Shown one piece after another: positions 39,267 through 48,167 of a DNA stretch of 64,000 nucleotides. How positions within the stretch are numbered: the stretch's first letter is position 1; the number at the start of each line of letters is the position of its first letter. This stretch comes from Serratia silvae (GTDB lineage: Bacteria; Pseudomonadota; Gammaproteobacteria; Enterobacterales; Enterobacteriaceae), in NCBI RefSeq assembly GCF_023282985.1, contig NZ_JAGQDC010000013.1, positions 62,001 to 126,000 on the forward strand, given 5' to 3'. The notes beneath the pieces are model-generated. The model worked only from the letters and a program-made list of their open reading frames with translations. It did not search any database and had not been told where the DNA came from. The translations under genes were made by a program, and so were the position numbers.

Positions 39267-39389
39267 ACAGGTTAGCCCGCAGCGGCCTCGCGTTGGCGAT
39301 CCTGACTCTCTCTCAAAGGGAGTGGGAACCGATAGAGTTCGTTGATTTTTCTGCGTAACCACTTTCTGCTGATTGATTCTTGTGGTGAA

Positions 39390-39615
39390 TGCTTAGCGAG
39401 CTGACGCTCACCGATCTAGATGGTGCCACTGTTGTCGGCATGTTGAATGCCAAAGATCAGATCGAGGAGCTCGCTGCACCCGGTGCCCACCGACCCGTAT
39501 CCTCAGGATCTCGGACAGGCGGTGCGAGACATAAATGATGTCTTTGCCCTTGGCAGCCAGCCGGGTGATTGCCTGGAAAATTTTCTGCACGTCCTCCACG
39601 CCGATGGGTCAATAG
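39390..39615 (-). pseudogene. Remnant of a sugar-type ABC ATPase (RbsA/XylG/MglA-like)
   Basis: On the minus strand one frame reads EDVQKIFQAITRLAAKGKDI then IYVSHRLSEIL, the H-loop region of the first cassette of a double-cassette sugar ABC ATPase. Directly after it, in another frame, GTGCSELLDLIFGIQHADNS then GTI, a stop codon, and IGERQLA match the start of a second cassette. The rest of the gene is missing. Frame change, deletion and stop show that it is dead. The substrate of the original transporter cannot be deduced. Confidence 0.7.
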
Positions 39616-39721
39616 GGGCATATTGCAGCGGCGTGTATATCGACAATCTTGACTGCGGTTAAGGCTGGGCGTACGAATCTGATACTGGAATTGGGAAGGG
39701 ATGGCGATGACGAGGCTGAAT

Positions 39722-39748
39722 AAAAACAGCCAATCTTTCGATTGGCTG
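39722..39748 (-). terminator. Intrinsic terminator of hcp
   Basis: On the minus strand CAGCCAATC, loop GAAA, GATTGGCTG is followed by TTTTTA. It starts 23 bases after the hcp stop. The stem is perfect. Confidence 0.92.
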
Positions 39749-39770
39749 CTGAGTGAAGCTAAGGCTGAGC

Positions 39771-40289
39771 TTAGGCTTCGATTGGGGCACGCCAGTCGTC
39801 AGAACCAGAAGTCCCGGCGGTGGTGTGTTCCCAAGTAATTTTACGGTATGCCAGTGAAACGCGAACCAACTGAGTGAACTCAGCCTTGGTAGGATCCTGG
39901 CAGTGTGGCATTTTGCAGTCGATATCGATGATGGTGGCATCTTCCAGTTTGGTGGTAAAGAAGTGCTCTTGTTTACCTTCGATCGAGGTGCGGTACCATT
40001 TCAATTCAACCGTTGGCAGCATTTCGCCTGAAGCCAATGCGTTATACAGCAATGGAACGGCTTTGTTATAAGCCACGGTGAAACGGAATGGCTTATGCGC
40101 ACGCTGCCCTGACGGCTGGCCAGACTGCGGATCGGTTGGTACGGTAACGATATGTTCAAATTCCTGAACCAGCATCTGGTCTTCGTGGCCTTGAACAAAG
40201 ATGTTACCGACAGATTCAGCAGTAAATGCGCTGGCGGTAATATTACCTTGGGTTTTCCCTGTGATAGAGATATAAGCTGGAGTTGGCAT
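39771..40289 (-). CDS. hcp: T6SS inner tube protein Hcp (TssD)
   Basis: Forms the hexameric rings stacked into the tube that the type VI machine fires. The 172-residue protein closely follows V. cholerae Hcp: MPTPAYISITGKTQGNITAS at the start, then GHEDQMLVQEFEHIVTVPTD, VELKWYRTSIEGKQEHFFTT and the end GTSGSDDWRAPIEA. ATG 40289 is used, with AAGGAT upstream on the minus strand; the frame extends 16 codons further without similarity. It is divergent from the main tss operon and has its own terminator, which fits separate high-level expression. Confidence 0.97.
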   Translation of the reverse strand: MPTPAYISITGKTQGNITASAFTAESVGNIFVQGHEDQMLVQEFEHIVTVPTDPQSGQPSGQRAHKPFRFTVAYNKAVPLLYNALASGEMLPTVELKWYRTSIEGKQEHFFTTKLEDATIIDIDCKMPHCQDPTKAEFTQLVRVSLAYRKITWEHTTAGTSGSDDWRAPIEA

Positions 40290-41048
40290 CTTAAAGATCC
40301 TTGTCAGTTTGCTTGGAATTAACTCAATGCTAGTCACACATATAGGCGGCCGATAATAAACGGCCTAATGTCACTTGCCCCACTTCTCACTTCGGCCATC
40401 ACTATAATCAGGTCTTTCCTTAGTGCCAAGCCATCCACAAATTTACAAAATTTATTCCCTGCGTTAATGGTATAAATGATTATAATATTTGTAATATTGG
40501 AGTTTTATGCTGGCTTAAGTATTGATATGGGTTATGTATTTGTGGTTAATCATAACCGCAATGATTGGTTTATTTTTTAAGTTGTTGTTTTTATTCTATT
40601 GATTATTTTTTTTAAAATTATTTTTTATGATCATAAGCAGAATGCTGCTCTCACCAGGTGATAAATCCCTAGGAAGCTTAGTAAAGAAAAATTTATGGAC
40701 TTTTGCACGTCAGATCGGGGACGATACATTCAGTGAAGCTATGCTAATGCAGGATCTGTCCGGCTTTACCGTGGGCCATAAGCTATTTTGTCGGGTTTTT
40801 TGTATTATTTAGGATGATTCTCAGGCTTCAGTGCGTAATAGGAAAATTCCCGCTTTTGTGTGCTGTTTGGGATTATTCCCAAACTTCGGTGCGACATAAA
40901 TGAAGGTGTTTAGGCTTGCGGTGATAGATTTACTATCTGAGTAGATGGCGCTAGCGCTATTAGCATGGATGATATCTGAATGTCATTTTCCGGTGTTCAT
41001 TCAACAAACATTAGCTGGTATTCCTTATTGTGACTAAAAGGACGAGTG
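40290..41048. promoter_or_regulatory. AT-rich divergent regulatory region of hcp and tssB
   Basis: A 759-bp gap between divergent T6SS transcripts, very AT-rich between about 40440 and 40640 (long T and A tracts). It holds a perfect palindrome GTTTGGGA, TTAT, TCCCAAAC at 40865-40884. Imperfect direct repeats lie around 40813-40840 and 40870-40895, each ending CTTCxGTGCG. The one small frame (40627-40812, 61 codons) shows no family feature. I found no good -24/-12 sigma-54 promoter. H-NS silencing is a likely form of control, by inference from base composition. Confidence 0.5.
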
Positions 41049-41546
41049 ATGAGTAAGAATAATCAAAGCAGTGTTGCCCCCAAGGAAAGGATCAACATCA
41101 AGTACGTTCCTAACACGGGCGATCAAACCGCAGAAATTGAATTGCCTCTGAACCTGATGGTCGTTGGCGATCTCAAAGGAGTTCGTGAAGATACCCCGAT
41201 TGAAGAACGTCAGGTTGTTTCCGTCAGCAAGAACAACTTCAACTCGGTGATGAACGAAGCCAATATCAACCTTTCGTTCAGTGTACCCAATCACCTGGAA
41301 GGTGAGGGGAAAGAAGAGATGCCGGTGACATTGGCCATCAATTCCCTCGACGATTTCTCACCTGACAACGTGGCGAAAAACGTCCCCGAACTGAAAAAAA
41401 TTCTGGAACTGCGGGAAGCGCTGGTCGCCCTGAAAGGGCCTCTGGGCAACATTCCTGCCTTCCGTTCTCGTCTGCAAGATCTCCTTGGCAATGAAGAAAT
41501 GCGTGAGCAGTTGCTAAAGGAACTGGACATTCTTAATCAGAAATAA
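41049..41546 (+). CDS. tssB: T6SS contractile sheath small subunit TssB
   Basis: Pairs with TssC to build the contractile sheath around the Hcp tube. The 165-residue protein begins MSKNNQSSVAPKERINIKYV and has the family blocks LPLNLMVVGDLKG and LKKILELREALVALKGPLGN. ATG 41049 follows AAAGGACGAG; GTG 41046 directly before it is a less likely alternative. It is the first gene of the large rightward operon. Confidence 0.96.
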   Translation: MSKNNQSSVAPKERINIKYVPNTGDQTAEIELPLNLMVVGDLKGVREDTPIEERQVVSVSKNNFNSVMNEANINLSFSVPNHLEGEGKEEMPVTLAINSLDDFSPDNVAKNVPELKKILELREALVALKGPLGNIPAFRSRLQDLLGNEEMREQLLKELDILNQK

Positions 41547-41573
41547 TTGAGACGGAAAGAGGGAATCTTACGT

Positions 41574-43055
41574 ATGTCTTTACATGAAGAAAATGCGGTT
41601 TTAGCTGCCGAGCCTACCAGTGCGACTTTCCTGCTAGACGAAATCATGTCTCAGACCCGCATGATGCCGGGGAATGATGGCTATGATGTCGCCAAACAGG
41701 GCGTTGCCGCATTTATAAGCAGCATTCTGGACACCGGTACCAACGAAGAGCCGATCAACAAGCTGTTGGTTGACAGAATGATCATTGAGCTGGATAAAAA
41801 GCTCAGTGCCCAGATGGACGAAATTCTGCATGCCAAAGAGTTCCGCGAAATCGAATCCTCTTGGCGTTCACTGAAGTTGCTGGTGGATCGCACCGATTTC
41901 CGTGAAAACATCAAAATCAACATCATGCACGCGACGAAAGAAGAGCTGCTGGAAGATTTTGAGTTCTCGCCGGAGATTATCCAGTCTGGTTTCTACAAGC
42001 ACGTGTATTCATCCGGTTACGGCCAGTTTGGCGGCGAACCTACCGCAGCGGTCATTGGTAACTATGCGTTCAGCAATAGCACGCCGGATATGAAGCTGCT
42101 GCAATACGTCAGCGCCGTTGGGGCAATGGCCCATGCGCCGTTCCTTTCCAGCGTTGCGCCTGACTTCTTTGGTATCAGCAGCTTTACCGAGTTGCCGGCC
42201 ATCAAAGACATGAAGTCGGTGTTCGAAGGGCCAGCACACACCAAATGGCGTGCGCTGCGCGAGTCGGAAGACTCCCGCTATCTGGGTCTGACCACCCCAC
42301 GTTTCCTTCTGCGTTTGCCGTATTCCACCGTTGAGAATCCGATCAAGAATTTCAACTACTACGAAGACGTCAGCAAGGATCACGAACACTTCCTGTGGGG
42401 CAATACCGCATTCCTGCTGGCAGCCTGCCTGACAGACAGCTTCGCCAAGTATCGCTGGTGCCCGAACATTATCGGGCCACAAAGCGGTGGTGCGGTGCAC
42501 AACCTGCCGGTTCACCTCTATGAGGCGATGGGCCAGGTACAGGCGAAGATCCCGACTGAAGTGCTGATCACCGATCGTCGTGAATTTGAGCTGGCTGAAG
42601 AGGGCTTTATTACCCTGACCATGCGCAAAGGAACCGACAACGCCGCCTTCTTCTCGGCCAACTCGGTACAAAAGCCGAAGGTGTTCCCGAATACCCATGA
42701 AGGGCGGATGGCGGAAACCAACTACAAGTTGGGTACCCAACTGCCGTACATGTTCATCATCAACCGTCTGGCTCACTACATCAAAGTGCTGCAACGTGAG
42801 CAGATTGGTTCGTGGAAAGAGCGCCAGGATCTGGAGCGTGAGCTGAACATTTGGCTCAAGCAATACATTGCCGATCAGGAAAATCCACCGACCGATGTTC
42901 GCAGCCGCCGCCCTCTGCGCTCTGCTCAGATCCAGGTGCTGGATGTCGAAGGCGATCCGGGCTGGTATCAGGTGGCGATGCAGGTGCGTCCACACTTCAA
43001 ATACATGGGAGCCAGTTTCGAGCTCTCGCTGGTTGGTCGTTTGGATAAGGAATAA
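41574..43055 (+). CDS. tssC: T6SS contractile sheath large subunit TssC
   Basis: Larger sheath subunit, interlocked with TssB and unfolded by ClpV after firing. The 493-residue protein has SWRSLKLLVDRTDFRENIKI near the start, GDYEF-type core sequence read here as FGGEPTAAVIGNYAF, and the C-terminal QVAMQVRPHFKYMGASFELS. ATG 41574 (MSLHEENAVL) is preferred over the earlier frame start at 41547, which falls directly at the tssB stop. It has normal family length. Confidence 0.97.
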   Translation: MSLHEENAVLAAEPTSATFLLDEIMSQTRMMPGNDGYDVAKQGVAAFISSILDTGTNEEPINKLLVDRMIIELDKKLSAQMDEILHAKEFREIESSWRSLKLLVDRTDFRENIKINIMHATKEELLEDFEFSPEIIQSGFYKHVYSSGYGQFGGEPTAAVIGNYAFSNSTPDMKLLQYVSAVGAMAHAPFLSSVAPDFFGISSFTELPAIKDMKSVFEGPAHTKWRALRESEDSRYLGLTTPRFLLRLPYSTVENPIKNFNYYEDVSKDHEHFLWGNTAFLLAACLTDSFAKYRWCPNIIGPQSGGAVHNLPVHLYEAMGQVQAKIPTEVLITDRREFELAEEGFITLTMRKGTDNAAFFSANSVQKPKVFPNTHEGRMAETNYKLGTQLPYMFIINRLAHYIKVLQREQIGSWKERQDLERELNIWLKQYIADQENPPTDVRSRRPLRSAQIQVLDVEGDPGWYQVAMQVRPHFKYMGASFELSLVGRLDKE

Positions 43056-43061
43056 CGGGCT

Positions 43062-43502
43062 ATGGCTGCGCTTCTTAATTGGGAGCGGGGAAGTTCTGCC
43101 AGCTTGTTTGAGCGTATCCAGGGGAAGGGCTTTGGCCCTTCCTCTCATAGCCGTGTTCAAGAGCTATTAATCTCAATCAAGCAGCATTTGAACGAAGTCC
43201 TCAATTCGCGCCCCGGAGCCTGCCAAAGTGCCGCAGACCTGGGGGTTATTGATCTCAATGATGCCACGGCAACCACGTCTGATTTCCGAAAGAATATTGA
43301 GCAGGCCATCAAGGAGTGTATTGAGCGTTACGAGCCAAGAATTTCTCAGGTCGCCGTTCAATCCCTGGTGGATCAGGGGGACCCACTGTTATTGAGTTTC
43401 CATATCAGTGCTCACGTTGATTTCGACAATATCGGCGATGTGGTTGAGTTCAATATTCAATTGGACAGTAACCGCCGTTACTGCCTAAACCAGGAAGCAT
43501 AA
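43062..43502 (+). CDS. tssE: T6SS baseplate protein TssE (gp25-like)
   Basis: Baseplate wedge protein related to phage T4 gp25 that starts sheath assembly. The 146-residue protein has SSASLFERIQGKG, then VLNSRPGACQSAADLGVIDL and the EPRISQ-type motif read as ERYEPRISQVAVQSL. The sequence ends NRRYCLNQEA. Its stop overlaps the tssF start by one base. Confidence 0.95.
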   Translation: MAALLNWERGSSASLFERIQGKGFGPSSHSRVQELLISIKQHLNEVLNSRPGACQSAADLGVIDLNDATATTSDFRKNIEQAIKECIERYEPRISQVAVQSLVDQGDPLLLSFHISAHVDFDNIGDVVEFNIQLDSNRRYCLNQEA

Positions 43503-45316
43503 TGTCGTTCGAAAAGTACTTCAGGGATGAGCTGGATTACCTCCGGCAACTAGGGCGGGATGCCGCAATCGAACGGCCGCATCTTGCCGCATTTCTATCT
43601 GAACAGGGTTCCGATCCAGACGTTGAGCGCCTGTTGGAAGGCTTTGCCTTTCTGACCGGCAACCTGCGTGAAAAGATCGACGACCAGTTTCCAGAGTTGA
43701 CACACGGCTTGCTCAATATGCTGTGGCCGAACTATTTGCGGCCAGTGCCCAGCATGACGATTATCGAATACACGCCGAACAGCAGCGCGCTTACTGAAGC
43801 GACGTTGATCGAGCGCGGTAGCCAGATCGAGAGCCTGCCGATTGTGCAAAGGGCGGAACGTGGCTCGTTGCATAAAGATCAAGAATTACACGGTCCCCAA
43901 TGTAGCTTCACGCTGTGCCGGGATGTCTGGCTGTTCCCGATGGGCATCCAGGATATCGCCGTCAACAACAGCAACGAACAGGGGATTTTGAGCATTCACT
44001 TCGGTGCCAAGGCGGAGTTGAATGTGCAGGAAATGCGGCTCGATAAACTGCGTTTCTATCTGGGTGAGGACGGTTACACCAGCAGCCAGCTCTATTTCTG
44101 GATCAGTCACTATTTCGAACGGGCCGACCTGGTGGTCAACGGTATCACCATTCCGATGCCGGACTTTGACTTCAACCCGGTGGGCTTTGAGCGTGAAGAT
44201 GCGCTGTTGCCCTATCCGAAAAATGCCTATGTCGGCTATCGTATCCTGCAGGAGTATTTCTGCTTCCCAGAAGGCTTCCTGTTCTTTGACGTGGCTGGTG
44301 TGGTGGATTTCCCCGCGCATCTGAAAGCCAGCGAATTCACCCTCAATCTGCATTTCTCCCAGCCATTGCCGCCTGAGGTCAAGATACGGCCAACCACTTT
44401 GCGCCTGAACTGCACCCCTGCGGTGAACCTGTTCAAACGTGACAGCGAGGCGATAGCGCTGGATGGCACACAAACCGAATATCCGCTGTGCGTTAGTTTC
44501 CATGATCCTGAGCGTTACGAGATTTTCTCGGTCGACCGCGTGGAAAGTTGGTTAAGCAAGGATCCCAAGGGCAGCGGGCGAGGGCAGGCCAGAAGCTACC
44601 CGGCGTTTGAGAGTTTCCATCATCAGGTGGAGCCTGCGCAGGAACGCAATATGCTCTATTACCGCCTGCGAGTGAAGAACTCCTTGTTCCGTAAGGGTTT
44701 TGAGCATTACATCTCCTTTGTGCGCAGCGATGAGTCGAAGGTGGCGCTGTCTCAAGAAAACGTGTCGGTCAGCCTGACCTGTACCAACCGCGAATTACCG
44801 CTGGCGCTGCGTGTGGGTGATATCTGCCAACGGACGGAGAACGGCCCTTCATACGCCACCTTCCGTAATATTACCCGGCCCTCGGTACCGCTGTATCCGG
44901 TGTTGGATGGCAGCCTGCAATGGTCGTTACTGTCTAATATGTCATTGAACTACATGTCATTATTGGACAAGGACTCGTTAAAGCAGATCCTGCAGACCTA
45001 TGATTTCCCCAGCGTGCACAACCGGCAATCCGCCCGGTCATCGCAAAAAAAGCTGGACGCTATTTCACGTATCGAGACCCAGCCGATCGACAGGCTGTTC
45101 CGTGGTTTGCCGGTTAGAGGTCTGCAAACCATCCTCTGGCTGGAGCAAAGTGCTTTTGGTTCTGAAGGTGAGCTTTACCTGTTTGGTACGGTGTTGGCAC
45201 GCTTCTTCTCCCTGTATGCCAGCGTCAACTCGTTCCACCTTTTGAAAGTCATCAATCTTGATAATCAGGAATGTTACCAATGGCCGGTACAGACGGGTCA
45301 ACATGCATTGATGTAA
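43502..45316 (+). CDS. tssF: T6SS baseplate protein TssF
   Basis: Main baseplate wedge component, working with TssG, TssE and TssK. The 604-residue protein begins MSFEKYFRDELDYLRQLGRD, a TssF hallmark, followed by ERPHLAAFLSEQGSDPDVER then LLEGFAFLTGNLREKIDDQF. The length is normal. It begins at TAATG, overlapping tssE, and its 3' end overlaps tssG by 37 bases. Confidence 0.97.
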   Translation: MSFEKYFRDELDYLRQLGRDAAIERPHLAAFLSEQGSDPDVERLLEGFAFLTGNLREKIDDQFPELTHGLLNMLWPNYLRPVPSMTIIEYTPNSSALTEATLIERGSQIESLPIVQRAERGSLHKDQELHGPQCSFTLCRDVWLFPMGIQDIAVNNSNEQGILSIHFGAKAELNVQEMRLDKLRFYLGEDGYTSSQLYFWISHYFERADLVVNGITIPMPDFDFNPVGFEREDALLPYPKNAYVGYRILQEYFCFPEGFLFFDVAGVVDFPAHLKASEFTLNLHFSQPLPPEVKIRPTTLRLNCTPAVNLFKRDSEAIALDGTQTEYPLCVSFHDPERYEIFSVDRVESWLSKDPKGSGRGQARSYPAFESFHHQVEPAQERNMLYYRLRVKNSLFRKGFEHYISFVRSDESKVALSQENVSVSLTCTNRELPLALRVGDICQRTENGPSYATFRNITRPSVPLYPVLDGSLQWSLLSNMSLNYMSLLDKDSLKQILQTYDFPSVHNRQSARSSQKKLDAISRIETQPIDRLFRGLPVRGLQTILWLEQSAFGSEGELYLFGTVLARFFSLYASVNSFHLLKVINLDNQECYQWPVQTGQHALM

Positions 45317-46332
45317 GCGCGGGTGAAGGCGCACCGCCTGAGCCAGTGCTGGATGTTTCACGCTATAACTTTTACCAATTGGTCGAGTTACTCAACCAAA
45401 TGGCGGTAGCGTGGCAAAAATCTCCCGGTTCAGCCAGGCCCGCCGATGAGGCGATCCGCTTTAAATCGACCGCCAGCCTGGCTTTTCCAACCCGTGACGT
45501 GATCGCGTTGGAGACTTCTGCTCGCGGCCAGTATGAGCTGGAGGTCTCTTTTCTTGGTCTGCATGGCAGCCAGTCGCCGTTGCCCGGTTATTACCTGGAC
45601 TCGTTGGCCTGGGAAGATGCCCAGAATGAAAACCGCCTGACGGATTTTCTCAACGTGTTCAATCACCGATTGTTAACGTTGCTGCATCAGATTTGGCGCA
45701 AATACCGCTACTACATCTGCTTTGACGAGGGCGGTAATGATGATGTCTCGCAGCGCATGTTTGCGTTAGTGGGATTAAGTAACGAGGCGACCCGCAATAA
45801 ATTGCGCATCCACCACGGCAAAATGTTGGCTTATGCCGGCTTGCTGGCCAGCCCTGGGCGCGCCCCGGAAGTGATTTGCAGCCTGGTGGCGCACTGTTTC
45901 AATCTGGCGGATGTGACGCTGCAAAGTTGGCAGTTGCGCAAGGTCAAGATCGCCCCGGAACAGCAGAATCGCCTGGGCGGCAGGGTGAAGGTCAGCGGCC
46001 AGAAATACCAGGGGAAATCGGTGCTTGGCGTCAATTTCTCTTTGGGTTCGCAGGTGGCGGATCGCAGCGGCAAGTATCAGTTGTGCCTCAACCAACTGAC
46101 GCGTGAACAGTTCTTGTCATTTTTACCTAACGGGGAGAATTACCAACCGTTAGAGATGTTTGTGGCCTTCATTATGCGCGACCAGTTTTCGTGGGATTTA
46201 CGCCTGGGGCTGGCAGAGCAGCAGGTGGGCGGCATGATCCTGGGGACCGAACAAAACAACCTGCTGGGCTGGACCAGCTTCCTCGGAGATCCCGAGCAAC
46301 AGCCCCACGTAACCATCAGCGTTATGGAATGA
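45280..46332 (+). CDS. tssG: T6SS baseplate protein TssG
   Basis: Smaller baseplate wedge partner of TssF. The 350-residue protein has YNFYQLVELLNQMAVAWQKS near the start, then VSFLGLHGSQSPLPGYYLDS and LNVFNHRLLTLLHQIWRKYR, the classic TssG signature. ATG 45280 is chosen because AGGA at 45267-45270 sits about 9 bases before it; ATG 45271 would directly abut that site. Confidence 0.95.
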   Translation: MAGTDGSTCIDVSAGEGAPPEPVLDVSRYNFYQLVELLNQMAVAWQKSPGSARPADEAIRFKSTASLAFPTRDVIALETSARGQYELEVSFLGLHGSQSPLPGYYLDSLAWEDAQNENRLTDFLNVFNHRLLTLLHQIWRKYRYYICFDEGGNDDVSQRMFALVGLSNEATRNKLRIHHGKMLAYAGLLASPGRAPEVICSLVAHCFNLADVTLQSWQLRKVKIAPEQQNRLGGRVKVSGQKYQGKSVLGVNFSLGSQVADRSGKYQLCLNQLTREQFLSFLPNGENYQPLEMFVAFIMRDQFSWDLRLGLAEQQVGGMILGTEQNNLLGWTSFLGDPEQQPHVTISVME

Positions 46333-46357
46333 TAATCAAGATTCAGGAAGAGAGATC

Positions 46358-47662
46358 ATGGATAAACAGCAACCGACGCTATCATTGCGAGTCGTCAATA
46401 GCGACAGATTGGAAAGTGGCAAACCGGCCAGTAGCCTATTTAATACACAGGGTGGGGTAGTTGGCAGTGACGGCAGCCATCATTGGTCTATTCAGGATCA
46501 GGGCGGTAATATCAGTCCTTCACAGTTTGCCATTGAATGGCGCGACGGTTCCTTTTGCCTGCGGGTGCTCAACGGTGCGGTGAGTATTAACCAGTCGATG
46601 CTGACGGCAAACTCCGGTTTGGTGCGCATCCAGCAAGGTGATGAGATCAGCGTGGGCAATCTGGCCATCAAGAGCCATATCAGCCGCTCGAACGCCGATA
46701 TGATCGATCCGCTGATGGTTTCACCGGAATCCCTGGTCTCCAGCTACAGCAACCCGCTGGAAGCGATGATGGAAGGGGGGAATGCACAGGCTTCCCACTA
46801 TGAACAGGACAACCGCCTGGCCACCACGGTCGCCAACGGTTTCAGCCACGATCCGCTGCGGGTATTGGAAACCGAAAGCCTGACGATGCACGAACCTCTG
46901 AGCACCCTTACCGGTGCCGATCAATCGTTACAACAGGATCGCTACCGCGATCCGCTGTTCTCTTCCCCACTTTCTGATATCACCAAGGACAGCGCCATGG
47001 ATCAGGAGTTTATCGATCTGCCGCAAATCAGCAGTTTTCTTTCCGGCCAGCAGGCACCGTCAGACAACAATATGGAACAGCAGCACGTGGCGATCACGCC
47101 GCTGATGAGAGGTTTTGGTGCGCAGTTGCCGATCCGCAACAGCCAGGAAGCCAATGACTTCCTTGAGGAAGCCGGTAAAACGCTCAGGGCCGCCATTGAA
47201 GGGTTATTGGCCTTGCAGCGCAGCCAACACGGCTTGCGGGACAAGCATCTGCGGCCAATCGAAGATAACCCGCTGCGCCTGAATATGGATTATGACACCA
47301 CGCTCAGCCTGCTGTTTGCCGATCAAAAAAGCCCGGTACACCTTTCCGCCCCGGCGGCGGTGGCCGAGAGCCTGCATAACCTGCGCTTGCACCATCAGGC
47401 TAATCAACAGGCGATCGCCCAGGCGTTGAACACCATGTTGGAAGCTTTCTCCCCGGAACGCCTGCTGACGCGTTTTAGCCATTATATGCGCAGCAACGAA
47501 CGTCAGGATCAAGACTCTGCCTGGGCCTGGGAAATGTACAAAAACTACTACCAGGAATTAGCCTCCAGCCGCCAGCAGGGTTTCGAAAAGCTGTTTGGCG
47601 AAGTGTATGAACAGGCTTACGACCAGGCGCTGCGTCAAGGGATGAAGGACAGCGAACGATGA
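46358..47662 (+). CDS. tagH: T6SS FHA-domain protein TagH
   Basis: FHA-type accessory protein of the VCA0112 kind. The 434-residue protein has an N-terminal FHA-like fold (about residues 5-105) and a C-terminal helical domain (about 250-434) typical of type VI FHA proteins. The phosphothreonine pocket looks degenerate: the usual GGxIGR reads GGVVGSDG, and the SxxH block reads SPSQFAIEW. The middle is a low-complexity linker. The start overlaps nothing and its stop overlaps tssJ by 4 bases. No kinase/phosphatase pair lies in this window, so threonine-phosphorylation control is doubtful. Confidence 0.88.
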   Translation: MDKQQPTLSLRVVNSDRLESGKPASSLFNTQGGVVGSDGSHHWSIQDQGGNISPSQFAIEWRDGSFCLRVLNGAVSINQSMLTANSGLVRIQQGDEISVGNLAIKSHISRSNADMIDPLMVSPESLVSSYSNPLEAMMEGGNAQASHYEQDNRLATTVANGFSHDPLRVLETESLTMHEPLSTLTGADQSLQQDRYRDPLFSSPLSDITKDSAMDQEFIDLPQISSFLSGQQAPSDNNMEQQHVAITPLMRGFGAQLPIRNSQEANDFLEEAGKTLRAAIEGLLALQRSQHGLRDKHLRPIEDNPLRLNMDYDTTLSLLFADQKSPVHLSAPAAVAESLHNLRLHHQANQQAIAQALNTMLEAFSPERLLTRFSHYMRSNERQDQDSAWAWEMYKNYYQELASSRQQGFEKLFGEVYEQAYDQALRQGMKDSER

Positions 47663-48165
47663 AAGGTGGCAGAGGTTACTTTCTGACGACTGCGCTATGC
47701 CTGGTGCTGATGTTGTCAGGATGCACGATATGGAAAAACAAGAAACCAGAGCGTGTTACCGAGCAGCCTTCTACGCTGCGGCTAACGCTGCTGGCAGACG
47801 CGAATATCAACCCCAATGAGAAAGGCGAGGCCGCACCGACCGAGATTGCGGTGGTGTACCTGAGCGATGATTCCAAACTGCTGGCGGCTGACTACGACCA
47901 GCTAGACACGGAACTGTTGAAGAAAACGCTCAGCAAGAACTACATCGACCACCAGGAATACACCCTGCTGCCGAGCCAATATAAACCGTTACCGTCCATT
48001 GAGCTGGAAGAGAAGACCCACTATCTGGGAGTGATTGCCTACTATGCCGACGTTGATCGCGCTGAATGGAAAAAAATCATCAAGATCAAAGATGTTGGTC
48101 ATAACTATGGCGTGCTGATCCACGTTAAAGCGGATGAAATTGACTTAAGGAAAGAGGAAGAATAA
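47659..48165 (+). CDS. tssJ: T6SS outer-membrane lipoprotein TssJ
   Basis: Anchors the TssM-TssL membrane complex to the outer membrane. The signal peptide ends in lipobox LSGC with the lipidated Cys22. The 168-residue precursor has the transthyretin-like TssJ fold, with LRLTLLADANINPNEKGEAA then PTEIAVVYL and the loop YTLLPSQYKPL. Start and stop nearly touch the neighbouring genes. Confidence 0.95.
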   Translation: MKGGRGYFLTTALCLVLMLSGCTIWKNKKPERVTEQPSTLRLTLLADANINPNEKGEAAPTEIAVVYLSDDSKLLAADYDQLDTELLKKTLSKNYIDHQEYTLLPSQYKPLPSIELEEKTHYLGVIAYYADVDRAEWKKIIKIKDVGHNYGVLIHVKADEIDLRKEEE

Positions 48166-48167
48166 CC

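Noticed and set aside
40627-40812. 61-codon frame in the hcp-tssB gap
   Set aside because: No family feature, no good ribosome binding site and atypical composition; treated as part of the regulatory gap.
40290-41048. Sigma-54 (-24/-12) promoter upstream of hcp or tssB
   Set aside because: Searched by eye for GG-N10-GC with TGGCAC/TTGC context; near hits such as TTGGCAC on the minus strand near 40427-40433 lack the matching GC element.
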